64,000 nucleotides of DNA from an uncultured Spartobacteria bacterium (GTDB lineage: Bacteria; Verrucomicrobiota; Verrucomicrobiia; Chthoniobacterales; JAATET01). Below are positions 8,625-17,201 of this stretch, one piece after another. The first letter of the stretch is position 1. Every line of letters starts with the position of its first letter. The DNA is taken from the NCBI GenBank assembly GCA_938011325.1, contig CALLUD010000006.1, positions 806,001-870,000 on the forward strand, written 5' to 3'. Below the pieces are notes generated by a model. The model had not been told where the DNA came from. It ran no database searches and worked only from the letters and a program-made list of their open reading frames with translations. Made by a program: the position numbers and the translations under genes.

Positions 8625-9290
8625 ATGCTGAAAGCCGTGATCTTCGATGTGGATGGGACGCTGGTGGATTCCGTGGACGCCCATGCGCGTTCGTGGTGGG
8701 AGACGCTGGCGGAGTTTGGGCACGACGTGGATTACCAGCGCGTGCGGCATCAGATCGGAAAGGGCGGCGACCAGCTGATGCGCGAGTTTCTTTCCGATGC
8801 GGAGATCCGCGAAAACGGCGGGCGGATCGAGAAGGCGCGGAAGGACCGCTACATGCGGCGCTACATCGATGGCGTCCGCGGGTTTCCGAAGGTCCGGGAA
8901 TTGTTTCAGCACATCCGCGACAGCGGGCGCCGCGTCGCACTCGCCTCCTCGGCGGGTGGCGATGAAATCGGAGCCTACAAGGAAAAGACGCGAATCGCAG
9001 ACCTCGTCGAAGAGGAGACGTCCAAGGACGACGTCGAGCGGTCGAAGCCGCATCCGGACATCTTCCAGGCGGCGCTGGATCAGCTTTGTGGCGTGAGGGC
9101 GGCCGAGTCGATCGTCGTGGGAGACACACCGTGGGATGCGATTGCGGCGAAGCGCGCCGGCCTGCGGATGGTGGGCGTGCTGTGCGGCGGATTCGACGAA
9201 AAGGAACTGCGCGAGGCCGGATGCATCGCGATTTTTCAAAGCCCTGCCGATCTCCTCGCCCGGTTCGATGAGTCGCCGCTCGGCGCGTAA
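8625..9290 (+). CDS. HAD-superfamily phosphatase (phosphoglycolate phosphatase-like)
   Basis: Haloacid dehalogenase-fold hydrolase of 221 residues. Motif I is FDVDGTLVDSVD at the N-terminus, with the nucleophile Asp, followed by a helical cap, a motif II Ser/Thr in VALASSAGG, and a motif IV VGDTPWDA. The ATG at 8625 puts motif I in its usual place; the longer frame from 8532 would run through the terminator hairpin. The beta-phosphoglucomutase/phosphoglycolate-phosphatase subgroup is likely, substrate unknown. It sits between two aldolase genes, so a sugar-phosphate substrate is plausible. Confidence 0.85.
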   Translation: MLKAVIFDVDGTLVDSVDAHARSWWETLAEFGHDVDYQRVRHQIGKGGDQLMREFLSDAEIRENGGRIEKARKDRYMRRYIDGVRGFPKVRELFQHIRDSGRRVALASSAGGDEIGAYKEKTRIADLVEEETSKDDVERSKPHPDIFQAALDQLCGVRAAESIVVGDTPWDAIAAKRAGLRMVGVLCGGFDEKELREAGCIAIFQSPADLLARFDESPLGA

Positions 9291-9346
9291 ACGCCTTTAC
9301 AGAGTCGCGCTTGAGGTGTCCTCTGGAAGCGAACCCGCGCCAGACC

Positions 9347-10411
9347 ATGATCGACAACATCGTTTCCCTGCTCGGCGACAAGGCCGATTCCCTTCTCAAG
9401 CACGAGTGCAAGACGATCTCGCGCGATCTCCTGCACCTTCCCGGTCCGGATTTCGTGGACCGCATCTTCGCTCCGAGCGACCGGAATCAGCGCGTGCTGA
9501 ACAACCTGCACTGGATGTATCGGCACGGCCGGCTCGGCGGCACGGGCTACATGTCGATTCTGCCGGTCGATCAAGGCATCGAGCACTCGGCCGGTGCGAG
9601 CTTCGCGGCGAACCCGATCTACTTCGATCCGGAGAGAATCATCGAACTCGCGATCGAGGGTGGTTGCAATGCGGTGGCCTCGACGTTCGGCGTGCTCGGG
9701 ATGTGTGCCCGCAAATACGCGCACAAGATTCCGTTCCTCGTGAAGATCAATCACAACGAGCTCCTCACGTATCCGAACGAATACAAGGAGATCCTCTTCG
9801 GCACCATCGAGCAGGCCTACGACATGGGTGCGGCCGCTGTCGGTGCGACCGTGTATTTCGGAAGCGACGACGCGCATCACGAGATCGTTCAGATCGCCGA
9901 GGCCTTCGCGCATGCGCACGAGCTGGGCATGGCGACCGTGCTCTGGTGCTACCTGCGCAATCCCGCGTTCAAGAAGGACAAGGATTACCACGTCTCCGCC
10001 GATCTCACCGGTCAGGCGAATCACCTCGGCGTCACGATCGGCGCCGACATCATCAAGCAGAAGCTCCCCGAGAACAACGGCGGCTACAAGGCGCTGAACA
10101 CCGGCAGCTCGTCCTATGGCAAGCTCGACGAGCGCATCTACACGGAACTCACGAGCGATCATCCGATCGACCTCTGCCGCTACCAGGTCGCGAATTGCTA
10201 CATGGGCCGCGCGGGCTTGATCAATTCCGGCGGTCCCTCGGGCAAGCATGATTTCCAGGATGCCGTCTTCACCGCAGTCGTGAACAAGCGCGCGGGCGGC
10301 ACCGGTCTCATCAGCGGACGCAAGGCCTTTCAGCGCCCGATGGCCGAGGGGGTGAAACTGCTCAACACGATCCAGGACGTCTACCTCTGCAAGGACGTCA
10401 CGATTGCGTAG
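9347..10411 (+). CDS. fbaB: Class I fructose-bisphosphate aldolase, DhnA/FbaB type
   Basis: Schiff-base aldolase of 354 residues, of the archaeal/DhnA type rather than the eukaryotic type. PVDQGIEHS near the N-terminus, VKINHNELLTYPNE, and GADIIKQKL (probable Schiff-base lysine) are recognisable. The C-terminal GRAGLINSGG and GGTGLISGRKAF segments form the phosphate-binding loops. The ATG at 9347 fits family N-termini better than an upstream in-frame ATG at 9311. A strong terminator follows at 10443-10479. Confidence 0.93.
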   Translation: MIDNIVSLLGDKADSLLKHECKTISRDLLHLPGPDFVDRIFAPSDRNQRVLNNLHWMYRHGRLGGTGYMSILPVDQGIEHSAGASFAANPIYFDPERIIELAIEGGCNAVASTFGVLGMCARKYAHKIPFLVKINHNELLTYPNEYKEILFGTIEQAYDMGAAAVGATVYFGSDDAHHEIVQIAEAFAHAHELGMATVLWCYLRNPAFKKDKDYHVSADLTGQANHLGVTIGADIIKQKLPENNGGYKALNTGSSSYGKLDERIYTELTSDHPIDLCRYQVANCYMGRAGLINSGGPSGKHDFQDAVFTAVVNKRAGGTGLISGRKAFQRPMAEGVKLLNTIQDVYLCKDVTIA

Positions 10412-10442
10412 GCTGGAACTCCCGGGACGATTCGATCAAAAA

Positions 10443-10479
10443 CGGGTGGACAGACCTGATGGTCTGACTACCTGTTTTT
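10443..10479 (+). terminator. Strong intrinsic terminator after fbaB
   Basis: The core is a perfect 6-bp stem CAGACC/GGTCTG around the loop TGAT (10451-10466). Beyond one A-A mismatch the stem extends seven more pairs (two of them G-T) down to 10443/10474, and TTTTT follows at 10475-10479. It ends only 2 bases before the first readable codon of the broken NHL gene. Confidence 0.88.
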
Positions 10480-10481
10480 AG

Positions 10482-11672
10482 GCGCGTAAACGACTGGGGC
10501 TTTTTCTCGCCGTTCTTCCCCTTGCCGGGGCGTTTGCCGGGATCCTCTCGACTTCTTCGGCTCCGCCGGAAACGGTGCCGGCCAGTTCGAGGAGGCGTCG
10601 CTGATTGCGCTGAATCCCTCGTCCGGGCAGGTGTATGTGACGGACTGGAAGATGAATCGCGTCGTGCGGTTCAGCGCGACGGGCGCGTTCCTGAGTCAAT
10701 GGGGGACCATGGGCTCCGCGAACAATCAGTTCGATTTCCCGTGGGGCATTGCGGTCGATCCCGCGGACGGAAAGGTTTACGTGAGTGACCGCTCGAACCA
10801 TCGGGTTTCCATCTTCACCTCGGACGGCTCGTTCGAGAGCAAGTTCGGCATGATGGGCGAAGGGGCGGGACAGCTCCTCGCACCGAGTGGGGTCGCGGTC
10901 TCGCAGCCCACCGGGCAGATCTACGTCGCGGAAAATGGCAACTCGCGAATCCAGCGATTCGGACTGTCGAAACACGACTATCTCAGCCAGTGGGGATCGA
11001 TCGGTGGCGGCGACGGGAAGTTCGTCGAGCCCGGTGACATCGCCGTTTCAAACGACGGCCAGACCATCTACGTGAGCGACACGGCCAAATACGTCGTGCA
11101 GGTCTTCGACGCGGGTGGATATTTCCGATTCAAGTTCGGCGGTGCCGGCACTGCACCGGGGAAATTCGACGTTCCGGTCGGTCGCCGTCGACTCGAAGAA
11201 CCGCGTGTATGTCGCCGACTACGGAAACGACCGCGTGCAGGTCTTCTCGCCCGCCGGCGAATTTCTCACGAGCTTCGGAACCAGCGGCAGCGGCCTGGGG
11301 CAGATGAGCGAGCCCCAGGACATCGCCGTTTCTCCGTCGGGCATCGTCTACGTCGTCGATGCGGGAAATCACCGCATCCAGCGCTGGCAGCTCGTCGAGA
11401 CAAGCACCGCGCCTGTTTTGGAGATCAAAGGGAAAAAGAAAATCCGGACGTCCTCTGCCACCAGGGTCCTTCGGGGCTCGGTCGCCGATGCCGACGGCGA
11501 CGCCGTGACGGTCACCGCCCGCATTGGCAGGAAGAAGGCGCGTGTTTCAGGGACCACGAGCTGGTCGCTGCGAGCACGGCTGAGCCCGGGCAGGAACAAG
11601 GTCGTCATTACCGCCAGGGATACCGAGGGCGCGACCACCCGGCAGGTCGTCCGGATCCTGCGAACCTCGTAA
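10482..11672 (+). pseudogene. Broken NHL-repeat secreted protein gene
   Basis: The remains of a secreted six-bladed NHL-repeat propeller with an Ig-like C-terminus, split over two frames. Codons from 10482 read a signal peptide (KRLGLFLAVLPLAGAFAG) but have no ATG, GTG or TTG and follow a TAG at 10479. Near 10541-10556 the sense moves to another frame, which carries FGSAGNGAGQFEEAS and then NHL repeats such as IAVDPADGKVYVSDRSNHRV. Near 11175-11183 it returns to the first frame at SVAVDSKNRVYVADYGNDRV, runs through a last NHL repeat, and ends in a domain starting VLEIKGKKKIRTSS. The two shifts cancel. Either the gene has decayed or the assembly has two indels; the missing start favours decay. 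Confidence 0.8.
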
Positions 11673-11727
11673 CGCGCCGGCTGTTTTCGGACTCGCAAGA
11701 ACGTTCGAATACTGCGAGCCAATCGGA

Positions 11728-12342
11728 GTGACAGAGAACCAACTCGATTGGGCGCGCCGGCTCGCAGCCATTGCCCAAAACGGCCTGCATTTCTCAAAAG
11801 ATCCCTACGACCGGGAACGTTTCGAGCAGGTGCGAACGATTGCTGCGGAAATGCTCGCCGAGCACGCCTCGCCATCCTCCCTGGTTCGCGATCTCGCGCT
11901 CGAGACGGGATACACCACGCCGAAGGTCGATACGCGGGCCGTCGTGGTGCGTGAAGGCAATCTTCTCCTCGCCCGCGAGGCGACGGACGGACTCTGGACC
12001 CTGCCCGGGGGCTGGGCCGATCCCGGGGAAAGCCCCGCGCGGAATTGCGTGCGCGAAGTTCGTGAGGAAACCGGCCTCGAGGTGCGCGCCGTGCGATTGC
12101 TGGCCCTTTACGATCGCGAACTTCACAACCACTCGCCGAAGTATTTCTTCCATGTCTACAAGCTCTTCTTCCATTGCGAGATCACCGGTGGCACCCTCAC
12201 GCCCAGCGCCGAGACACCGGAGCTGGGATTTTTCGACCCCGCCGTATTGCCCCCGCTCTCAGTGGCGCGGATCACCGAGGGCCAGATCCGGAGGTGTCTC
12301 AAATTGATCGCCGATCCGTCACTTCCGACGGATTTCGATTGA
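11728..12342 (+). CDS. NUDIX hydrolase (ADP-ribose pyrophosphatase-like)
   Basis: NUDIX hydrolase of 204 residues that cleaves nucleoside-diphosphate-linked compounds. The NUDIX box is GWADPGESPARNCVREVREE followed by TG, with the metal-binding Glu residues. The N-terminal 65 residues (WARRLAAIAQNGLHFSKDPYD...) match the extra helical domain in COG1051-type ADP-ribose pyrophosphatases. The GTG at 11728 is the first start in frame. It follows the broken NHL gene by 55 bases and precedes an unrelated lipoprotein gene. Confidence 0.88.
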   Translation: MTENQLDWARRLAAIAQNGLHFSKDPYDRERFEQVRTIAAEMLAEHASPSSLVRDLALETGYTTPKVDTRAVVVREGNLLLAREATDGLWTLPGGWADPGESPARNCVREVREETGLEVRAVRLLALYDRELHNHSPKYFFHVYKLFFHCEITGGTLTPSAETPELGFFDPAVLPPLSVARITEGQIRRCLKLIADPSLPTDFD

Positions 12343-12375
12343 GGCCCGGCACACAAGGCGCTATGCGGAGGGCCC

Positions 12376-13041
12376 ATGAAACGATTTTGGCTGGTCGGCC
12401 TCGCAGCGCTCGCTCTGGCCGGATGCGAAACTCTTTTGGACCCCTCCCTCACGGAGGCCGAGCGAAACATGCTCTCGTTCGATGCGATGGGCATCAAAAT
12501 GGGCAGCTCGCCCGGGGAACTCGCCCGCTTCTCGCAGGTGAGCCACATTCCCGTGAAGCTCAACGGCTACGACGTTTACGAGGTTTACAACGTCGCGCCG
12601 AATCTCTCCGAGATAAAGGCTTGGTATTACAACCGGCGGCTTGTGCGGCTCGAACTGCGGTATTTCAACGGACCCGGCACCAGCACGCTCGCGCGGGCCG
12701 GAGGCTGGGACGGAATTCGCGATTACCTCTTCGAGAAATTCGGGCCACCGTCGCGGTTTGGGACGGACGTTCCGATCATCGCGACCAAGGGCGAGTGGAA
12801 CGCGAAGTATGCGAGGTTCAACGGCGAGTGGATCTTCTCGCGCATTCACCGGCAGATCAATTACAGCGCGATGGCCGACTCGAAGGGCGGCATCGCCGTC
12901 GTGACAATCCTCGACACCACTCCGATTCCCGTGCAGCAGGAGCGGACTCAAGCAACCACCACGACACGCAGGACCGTCTCGTCGATCATGGCCGAGTCGA
13001 AACCGGCACCCACGCCCCAGCCGGTCAATCCCGGCTTCTAG
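12376..13041 (+). CDS. Predicted lipoprotein, unknown function
   Basis: Lipoprotein of 221 residues; the signal peptide ends in the lipobox LALAGC with Cys at about 17. The mature part has a compact alpha/beta region (NGYDVYEVYNVAPNLSEIKAW, YLFEKFGPPSRFG) and an unstructured Thr/Pro-rich C-terminus. FGPPS in this setting recalls small outer-membrane lipoproteins of the SmpA/BamE type, but the match is too weak to name it. It starts 33 bases after the NUDIX gene and lies just before the GT4 gene. Confidence 0.75.
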   Translation: MKRFWLVGLAALALAGCETLLDPSLTEAERNMLSFDAMGIKMGSSPGELARFSQVSHIPVKLNGYDVYEVYNVAPNLSEIKAWYYNRRLVRLELRYFNGPGTSTLARAGGWDGIRDYLFEKFGPPSRFGTDVPIIATKGEWNAKYARFNGEWIFSRIHRQINYSAMADSKGGIAVVTILDTTPIPVQQERTQATTTTRRTVSSIMAESKPAPTPQPVNPGF

Positions 13042-13054
13042 CCGCGCGCCGCGG

Positions 13055-14164
13055 ATGATCCGCGTCCTCCATGTCATCGACAGTCTCGACTTGGGCGGGG
13101 CGCAGACGGCGTTGCTGAATCTGCTCAAATACGCGGATCGCGCGCACTTCCACCATGAGGTGGCGGCAATGCACGGGGAAGGGATGTTTGCCGGGGCCTT
13201 TCGCGAGATCGGCGTGCCCGTGCATTCTCTTTCCGCGAAACGCTGGCCGCCCGGTTACCTGCGGAATCTTCCAAAGCTGATCCGCCGGGGGAATTTCGAC
13301 ATCGCCCAGTTTCATCTCTTCGGCTCGAACTGGATCGCGAAGCCCGTCGCCGCTGTCTGCGGAATGCGCCGCCTGTATCACCACGACCAGTGCAACGATG
13401 CATTCCGGAGCGAAAATCCGCTCGCCATCGCCGTGGATCGCATCACGAACCTTCTCTCCACGCGCATCCTCGCCGTGTCACGCTCCATCGAGCGGTTCCA
13501 CCTCGAAGTGGAAAGGATTCCCGCAAACAAGGTCACCTATCTGCCGAACAGCGTTGACCTTGAAATGTTCACGCCGGCTTCCGCATCCGACCGTGCCGCG
13601 GCGCGGCGCGCCTTTGGGATTCCCGAAGAAGCCTTCGTGATCGCCGGCGTCGGCCGGTTGAATCCTCAAAAGAATTTCTCCCTGCTCCTCGATGCCGCCG
13701 CGCCCCTGCTGCAATCGGGCGACAACCGGTTGCTCGTCCTTTTTGGCTCCGGGCCCGAGGAGGCATTGCTGCGGACTCAGGCGGCTCCGCTCGGCGAACG
13801 GGTTCGCTTCGCAGGCACCGTCGCCGATCGTGCGTCGATCTACCGGGCCATCGATGTTCTCGCGCTCACTTCGCGGTTCGAGGGTCTCCCGATGACGATG
13901 CTGGAAGCCATGGCGTCCGGCGTGCCGGTGGTTGCATCCGACGTCGATGGCATGCGTGAGGTCGCGCAACACGAGAAGCACGCGCTGCTGGCATCCCCCG
14001 GCGACACGGCAGCATTTCGCCTCGCGCTCGAGCGTCTCGCGGGAGACCCGAACCTTCGCAGCCGACTGGCCAATGCAGCCCTTGAGCGGGTGCGCAACGA
14101 TTTCGGCGCAGCGTCGCTTGCGCGGGAGCTGGAACGGCTTTACGCAATCGACCTTGGGGAATGA
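13055..14164 (+). CDS. GT4-family glycosyltransferase
   Basis: Retaining GT-B glycosyltransferase of 369 residues. The N-terminal half starts with VLHVIDSLDLGGAQTALLNL, the usual acceptor-side glycine motif. The C-terminal half has the donor-binding series VGRLNPQKNFSLLLDA, LFGSGPEE and FEGLPMTMLEAMASGVPVVA, where the two Glu form the E-x7-E pattern. It probably adds a sugar to a lipid-linked or surface glycan; donor and acceptor are unknown. Its stop overlaps the next start by 4 bases. Confidence 0.9.
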   Translation: MIRVLHVIDSLDLGGAQTALLNLLKYADRAHFHHEVAAMHGEGMFAGAFREIGVPVHSLSAKRWPPGYLRNLPKLIRRGNFDIAQFHLFGSNWIAKPVAAVCGMRRLYHHDQCNDAFRSENPLAIAVDRITNLLSTRILAVSRSIERFHLEVERIPANKVTYLPNSVDLEMFTPASASDRAAARRAFGIPEEAFVIAGVGRLNPQKNFSLLLDAAAPLLQSGDNRLLVLFGSGPEEALLRTQAAPLGERVRFAGTVADRASIYRAIDVLALTSRFEGLPMTMLEAMASGVPVVASDVDGMREVAQHEKHALLASPGDTAAFRLALERLAGDPNLRSRLANAALERVRNDFGAASLARELERLYAIDLGE

Positions 14165-14586
14165 TTCCATGGCAGGCAATGGTCCTCGTCGCGACGACAC
14201 TCGTCGCAGGATGCGCAGGCGAAACGTTTGCGCCTGACGCCGCGCCGTTTTATCGGGTCACCGAGGCCAACACGCCCTTCTATCGCTTCGGCCCGCAGCA
14301 GACGAATGCCCCGGAGGCGCGCCTCCAAATCGGCGAGGAAGTCCGCATGCTCCGCCGCGAATTCGGCTACAGCTTCGTTCAGCTCCCGCAGGGGATGACC
14401 GGCTACGTCGCCAACGACAGCCTCGAGCCCGCGCCGACACCGCCTCCAACCCCCGAGCCCACGCCAAAGCCCCGGAAATCACGACCGCGCGGCACAACGA
14501 TGCCCGTCATCGACGTGGCGCTGCCGGAACCTGACCTGGAGGCGCCACTTCCCGACCTGCCGGCGCTGGAGGAACCGGCAAACTAG
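14161..14586 (+). CDS. SH3-like lipoprotein with proline-rich tail
   Basis: Small lipoprotein of 141 residues; lipobox LVAGC at about 14-18. The middle (ARLQIGEEVRMLRREFGYSFVQLPQGMTGYVANDSL) reads as a bacterial SH3-like domain, which usually binds peptidoglycan or peptides. A tail of Pro-Thr-Pro and Lys/Arg follows, suited to spanning the periplasm. Translation is coupled to the GT4 gene by an ATGA overlap. Its TAG at 14584-14586 shares the tetramer CTAG with the stop of the convergent gene. Confidence 0.78.
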   Translation: MIPWQAMVLVATTLVAGCAGETFAPDAAPFYRVTEANTPFYRFGPQQTNAPEARLQIGEEVRMLRREFGYSFVQLPQGMTGYVANDSLEPAPTPPPTPEPTPKPRKSRPRGTTMPVIDVALPEPDLEAPLPDLPALEEPAN

Positions 14587-15845
14587 CCCGTCAGCTTTTC
14601 GTCCTGGGCAACGAGCTCCTGCCAGAGCCGCTTGTAATCCGGCTCGTAGCGCTGGTCCTGAAAATCGAACATCTTCGCCCGCAGGGCGACGATTTCATCC
14701 ACACGCGATTTCATCCGCTCGTGTGCCTCGCGCAACAACCGGAGTGACGCGGGCACGCGCTCCCAGAGCACCGCGTAGGATTCCATGAACTCGCGCGCGT
14801 AACCGACCTCCGCACGGTCCGTCGGATGCCAGAGATTCGTCTCGGGCGGCCCGGGCACATCGAGCAACAACGGAGCGATGTAAATGTTCTTGAGAATGCC
14901 TGCTTCGTATTTCGCGAGGCTCTCCGCGTCGCGGCCGAAATACGCGTGCATCAACGCCGCGCCGAAGAGATACGCCGGCTCGGAGTAATCGTCGGGATAC
15001 TTCTCCTCGTTCGACGCAAACGCCGCCTGCGCGGCCTCGAAATCGTCGCCAAGCATGTAGACCATCGGCAGAAGGAACCGCGCTCCCTGATGATCGCGCG
15101 GATTGATCTCGAGGAGATCCGCCAGCGTCTCCGCCGCGCCGAGATGCCGCTGTTGATGCCAAAGCGTCATGGCCCGTCCGTAGATTGCACGCAAATAAGG
15201 CCGCGTCTCGAGGTCGACCCACCACTGCGGGTTGCGCCCGCTCCAGCGGCGATATTCGCGGTCGATCAATTCGTCGTAGGCACGCAGCGCGGCATTCCAA
15301 TCGCCCCTGCGGAACTCGGCATCCGCCAGCTCGACCCGCGCGCGGGCGCAATCGGCATCGCTGGCCAGCGCCTTCTTGAGCAGCGCGAGTTTCTTCGACT
15401 CCGACCGCACGCGCATGGCGGTGTTCACCAGCCCGGCGGCAACTTCCTCGCTCTCGGGAAGCGGCCCCGCACCGAAGGACTCGTTCACCTGCTTGGTGAG
15501 GATCTTGATGTCGGCGCTGTCGCGCTGACGAAACTGCGTGAACTGGATGCGCACGCGGAAATCCTCGGCAAACAACCGCCACGCCTCGTGGTCCCATTCC
15601 TCGTTTTCCGCGATGATCAGGCGGTCGGGCGCACCCAGCCGGTCGATCAGCGAACCGAGAAAATTCTCCACACGTGCCTGGTCGAGCTCCTCGAGCATCT
15701 CGGGCGGAGCAATCGGCACGCCGCGGTTGTCGGTCACAATCATGAGCGTGGGCAGGATGAAATCCCGCCCCGAGGGCAGCGGCTCATCGAGGTCCACCCA
15801 GAAGACGCTCCAGGATGTGCGCGAAGATTTCAGCGGCTGGATCAT
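14583..15845 (-). CDS. TPR-like repeat protein, unknown function
   Basis: Cytoplasmic-type protein of 420 residues with no signal peptide. The ATG at 15845 overlaps the stop of the upstream RNase H-like gene (ATGA). A longer frame to 16031 exists but is that gene's shadow. Residues about 1-140 form a domain I do not recognise (SWSVFWVDLDEPLPSGRDFI, RLIIAENEEWDHEAWRLFAEDF). The rest reads as tetratricopeptide-like helical pairs (ALASDADCARARVELADAEFR, LGAAETLADLLEINPRDHQG). It may serve as a scaffold or partner for the upstream exonuclease-like protein. Confidence 0.78.
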   Translation of the reverse strand: MIQPLKSSRTSWSVFWVDLDEPLPSGRDFILPTLMIVTDNRGVPIAPPEMLEELDQARVENFLGSLIDRLGAPDRLIIAENEEWDHEAWRLFAEDFRVRIQFTQFRQRDSADIKILTKQVNESFGAGPLPESEEVAAGLVNTAMRVRSESKKLALLKKALASDADCARARVELADAEFRRGDWNAALRAYDELIDREYRRWSGRNPQWWVDLETRPYLRAIYGRAMTLWHQQRHLGAAETLADLLEINPRDHQGARFLLPMVYMLGDDFEAAQAAFASNEEKYPDDYSEPAYLFGAALMHAYFGRDAESLAKYEAGILKNIYIAPLLLDVPGPPETNLWHPTDRAEVGYAREFMESYAVLWERVPASLRLLREAHERMKSRVDEIVALRAKMFDFQDQRYEPDYKRLWQELVAQDEKLTG

Positions 15846-16417
15846 GCGGCGATGGCGGTGATCCCGCCGGCCTTCTCGGCCCACGGAACGGCGAGCTGTT
15901 GCCGACGGGCGAACCGGTCCATGTAGAACAGCTCGCCTGTCCGCACTCCGTGCTCGTGCACCATGCGGGTCACCTTCACATCGAAACAGCAATACTCCGC
16001 GATTTCCAAAATTTTTCCCTCGCGCCACCAACGGATGGCATCGAGTCCCTCCGCGATTTTTCCGACGCCGAAGGTTCCCTGCGCCAGCGCCTCGAGCGGC
16101 AGCCGGTGGCCGACTTTTGCCTCCACGTCGAGCATGAGATCGAGCGTGGGCAGAAATGCCGGCAGGTCGAGCGGCGTGTAGCCCATGAGGACATGAAAAT
16201 CGAAATTGATCACATTGTAGCCGACCACAAGATCCGCGCGGCGCAACTGGTCGATCAACTCATGCACCCGGCTCTCGGAGTAAATGCGATATTCTCCCAG
16301 CGCCGTGCTGTAGGTGACGCCAACGGACATGCCCATGTCGTGTTTGTTGCTCCACCCGCCCACATCGTTGGCGGTGCGCTGCGTTTCGAGATCGAAATAG
16401 ACGATGTCCTTGGGCAC
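15842..16417 (-). CDS. RNase H-like (DnaQ-fold) 3'-5' exonuclease-like protein
   Basis: Protein of 191 residues with the ribonuclease-H-like exonuclease fold. The acidic motifs are visible: DLET at the N-terminus, NVINFDFHVL in the middle, and CCFDVKVT near the end, giving the usual D-E-D-D set. The family is related to the nuclease domains of YprB and helicase-associated proteins. I prefer the GTG at 16417, which puts VPKDIVYFDLET at the N-terminus. A TTG at 16447 would add 10 residues and overlap the divergent gene's start codon. It is coupled to the TPR gene by a 4-base overlap. Confidence 0.75.
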   Translation of the reverse strand: MPKDIVYFDLETQRTANDVGGWSNKHDMGMSVGVTYSTALGEYRIYSESRVHELIDQLRRADLVVGYNVINFDFHVLMGYTPLDLPAFLPTLDLMLDVEAKVGHRLPLEALAQGTFGVGKIAEGLDAIRWWREGKILEIAEYCCFDVKVTRMVHEHGVRTGELFYMDRFARRQQLAVPWAEKAGGITAIAA

Positions 16418-16446
16418 CCTGCAGTGATAGAAAACGGCGCGTCGCA

Positions 16447-17199
16447 ATGCAACGGGTTATCCCTCTCCTCGCCGCGCTGCTGGTCGCGATCTCCAATCCC
16501 GCCCCTGCCGGCACGCGTTCGGAAGTGACATTTCGCGGCGTGGAATACGACCTCTATCGCTGCGACCCGGGCGAATTGCGGATTTTCTGGAAGGACGCAA
16601 ACGGGACCCGCTACGGACAATTCAGCCGCCTGCACGAAGCGATGAAACAACAGGGCGCGGCGCTCGTGTTTGCGTTGAATGCGGGAATCTTCAAGCTCGA
16701 CCAGGATGATTACTCACCGTGCGGCCTCCACATCGAAGACGGCCGCCTGCTCGTGCCGCTCAACGAGGAGGACGGTGCAGGAAATTTTTATCTCAAGCCC
16801 AATGGCGTGTTCTGTGTGACCGATGACGGCGCCCGCATCTTCGAGACGGGGGAGTTTGCAGCAACCGGCATCAAGCCCCGGCTTGCGCTGCAGTCCGGGC
16901 CATTACTTCTGCGCGACAACCGCATTCATCCGAAGTTCGATCCGAACTCGTTGAGCCGGCTTCATCGCAACGGCGTGGGAATTGCAAACGACGGATCCGT
17001 CATCTTCGCAATGACGAAATTTCGCGATGGCAACCGGGTGAACCTCCATGACTTCGCGGAATTATTTCGTCATCTCGGCTGCCGCGACGCGCTGTTCCTC
17101 GATGGCGACATCTCCATGATGTGGACGCCCGAGGATGGCCCGGCGCCAGCTGGAAATCACTTCGCCGCCATCCTCGGCATCATCGAGCCGGCGGAGTAG
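16447..17199 (+). CDS. Phosphodiester glycosidase family protein
   Basis: Secreted protein of 250 residues in the family of the uncovering enzyme NAGPA (PF09992, DUF2233). A signal peptide covers about 1-22. Family motifs are FALNAGIFK, LALQSGPLLL, HRNGVGIANDG and LFLDGDISMMW. The family removes capping sugars attached through phosphodiesters and also acts on exopolysaccharide in bacteria; the substrate here is unknown. Its TAG and the stop of the convergent sulfatase form the 8-base palindrome TAGCGCTA at 17197-17204. Confidence 0.87.
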   Translation: MQRVIPLLAALLVAISNPAPAGTRSEVTFRGVEYDLYRCDPGELRIFWKDANGTRYGQFSRLHEAMKQQGAALVFALNAGIFKLDQDDYSPCGLHIEDGRLLVPLNEEDGAGNFYLKPNGVFCVTDDGARIFETGEFAATGIKPRLALQSGPLLLRDNRIHPKFDPNSLSRLHRNGVGIANDGSVIFAMTKFRDGNRVNLHDFAELFRHLGCRDALFLDGDISMMWTPEDGPAPAGNHFAAILGIIEPAE

Positions 17200-17201
17200 C
17201 G

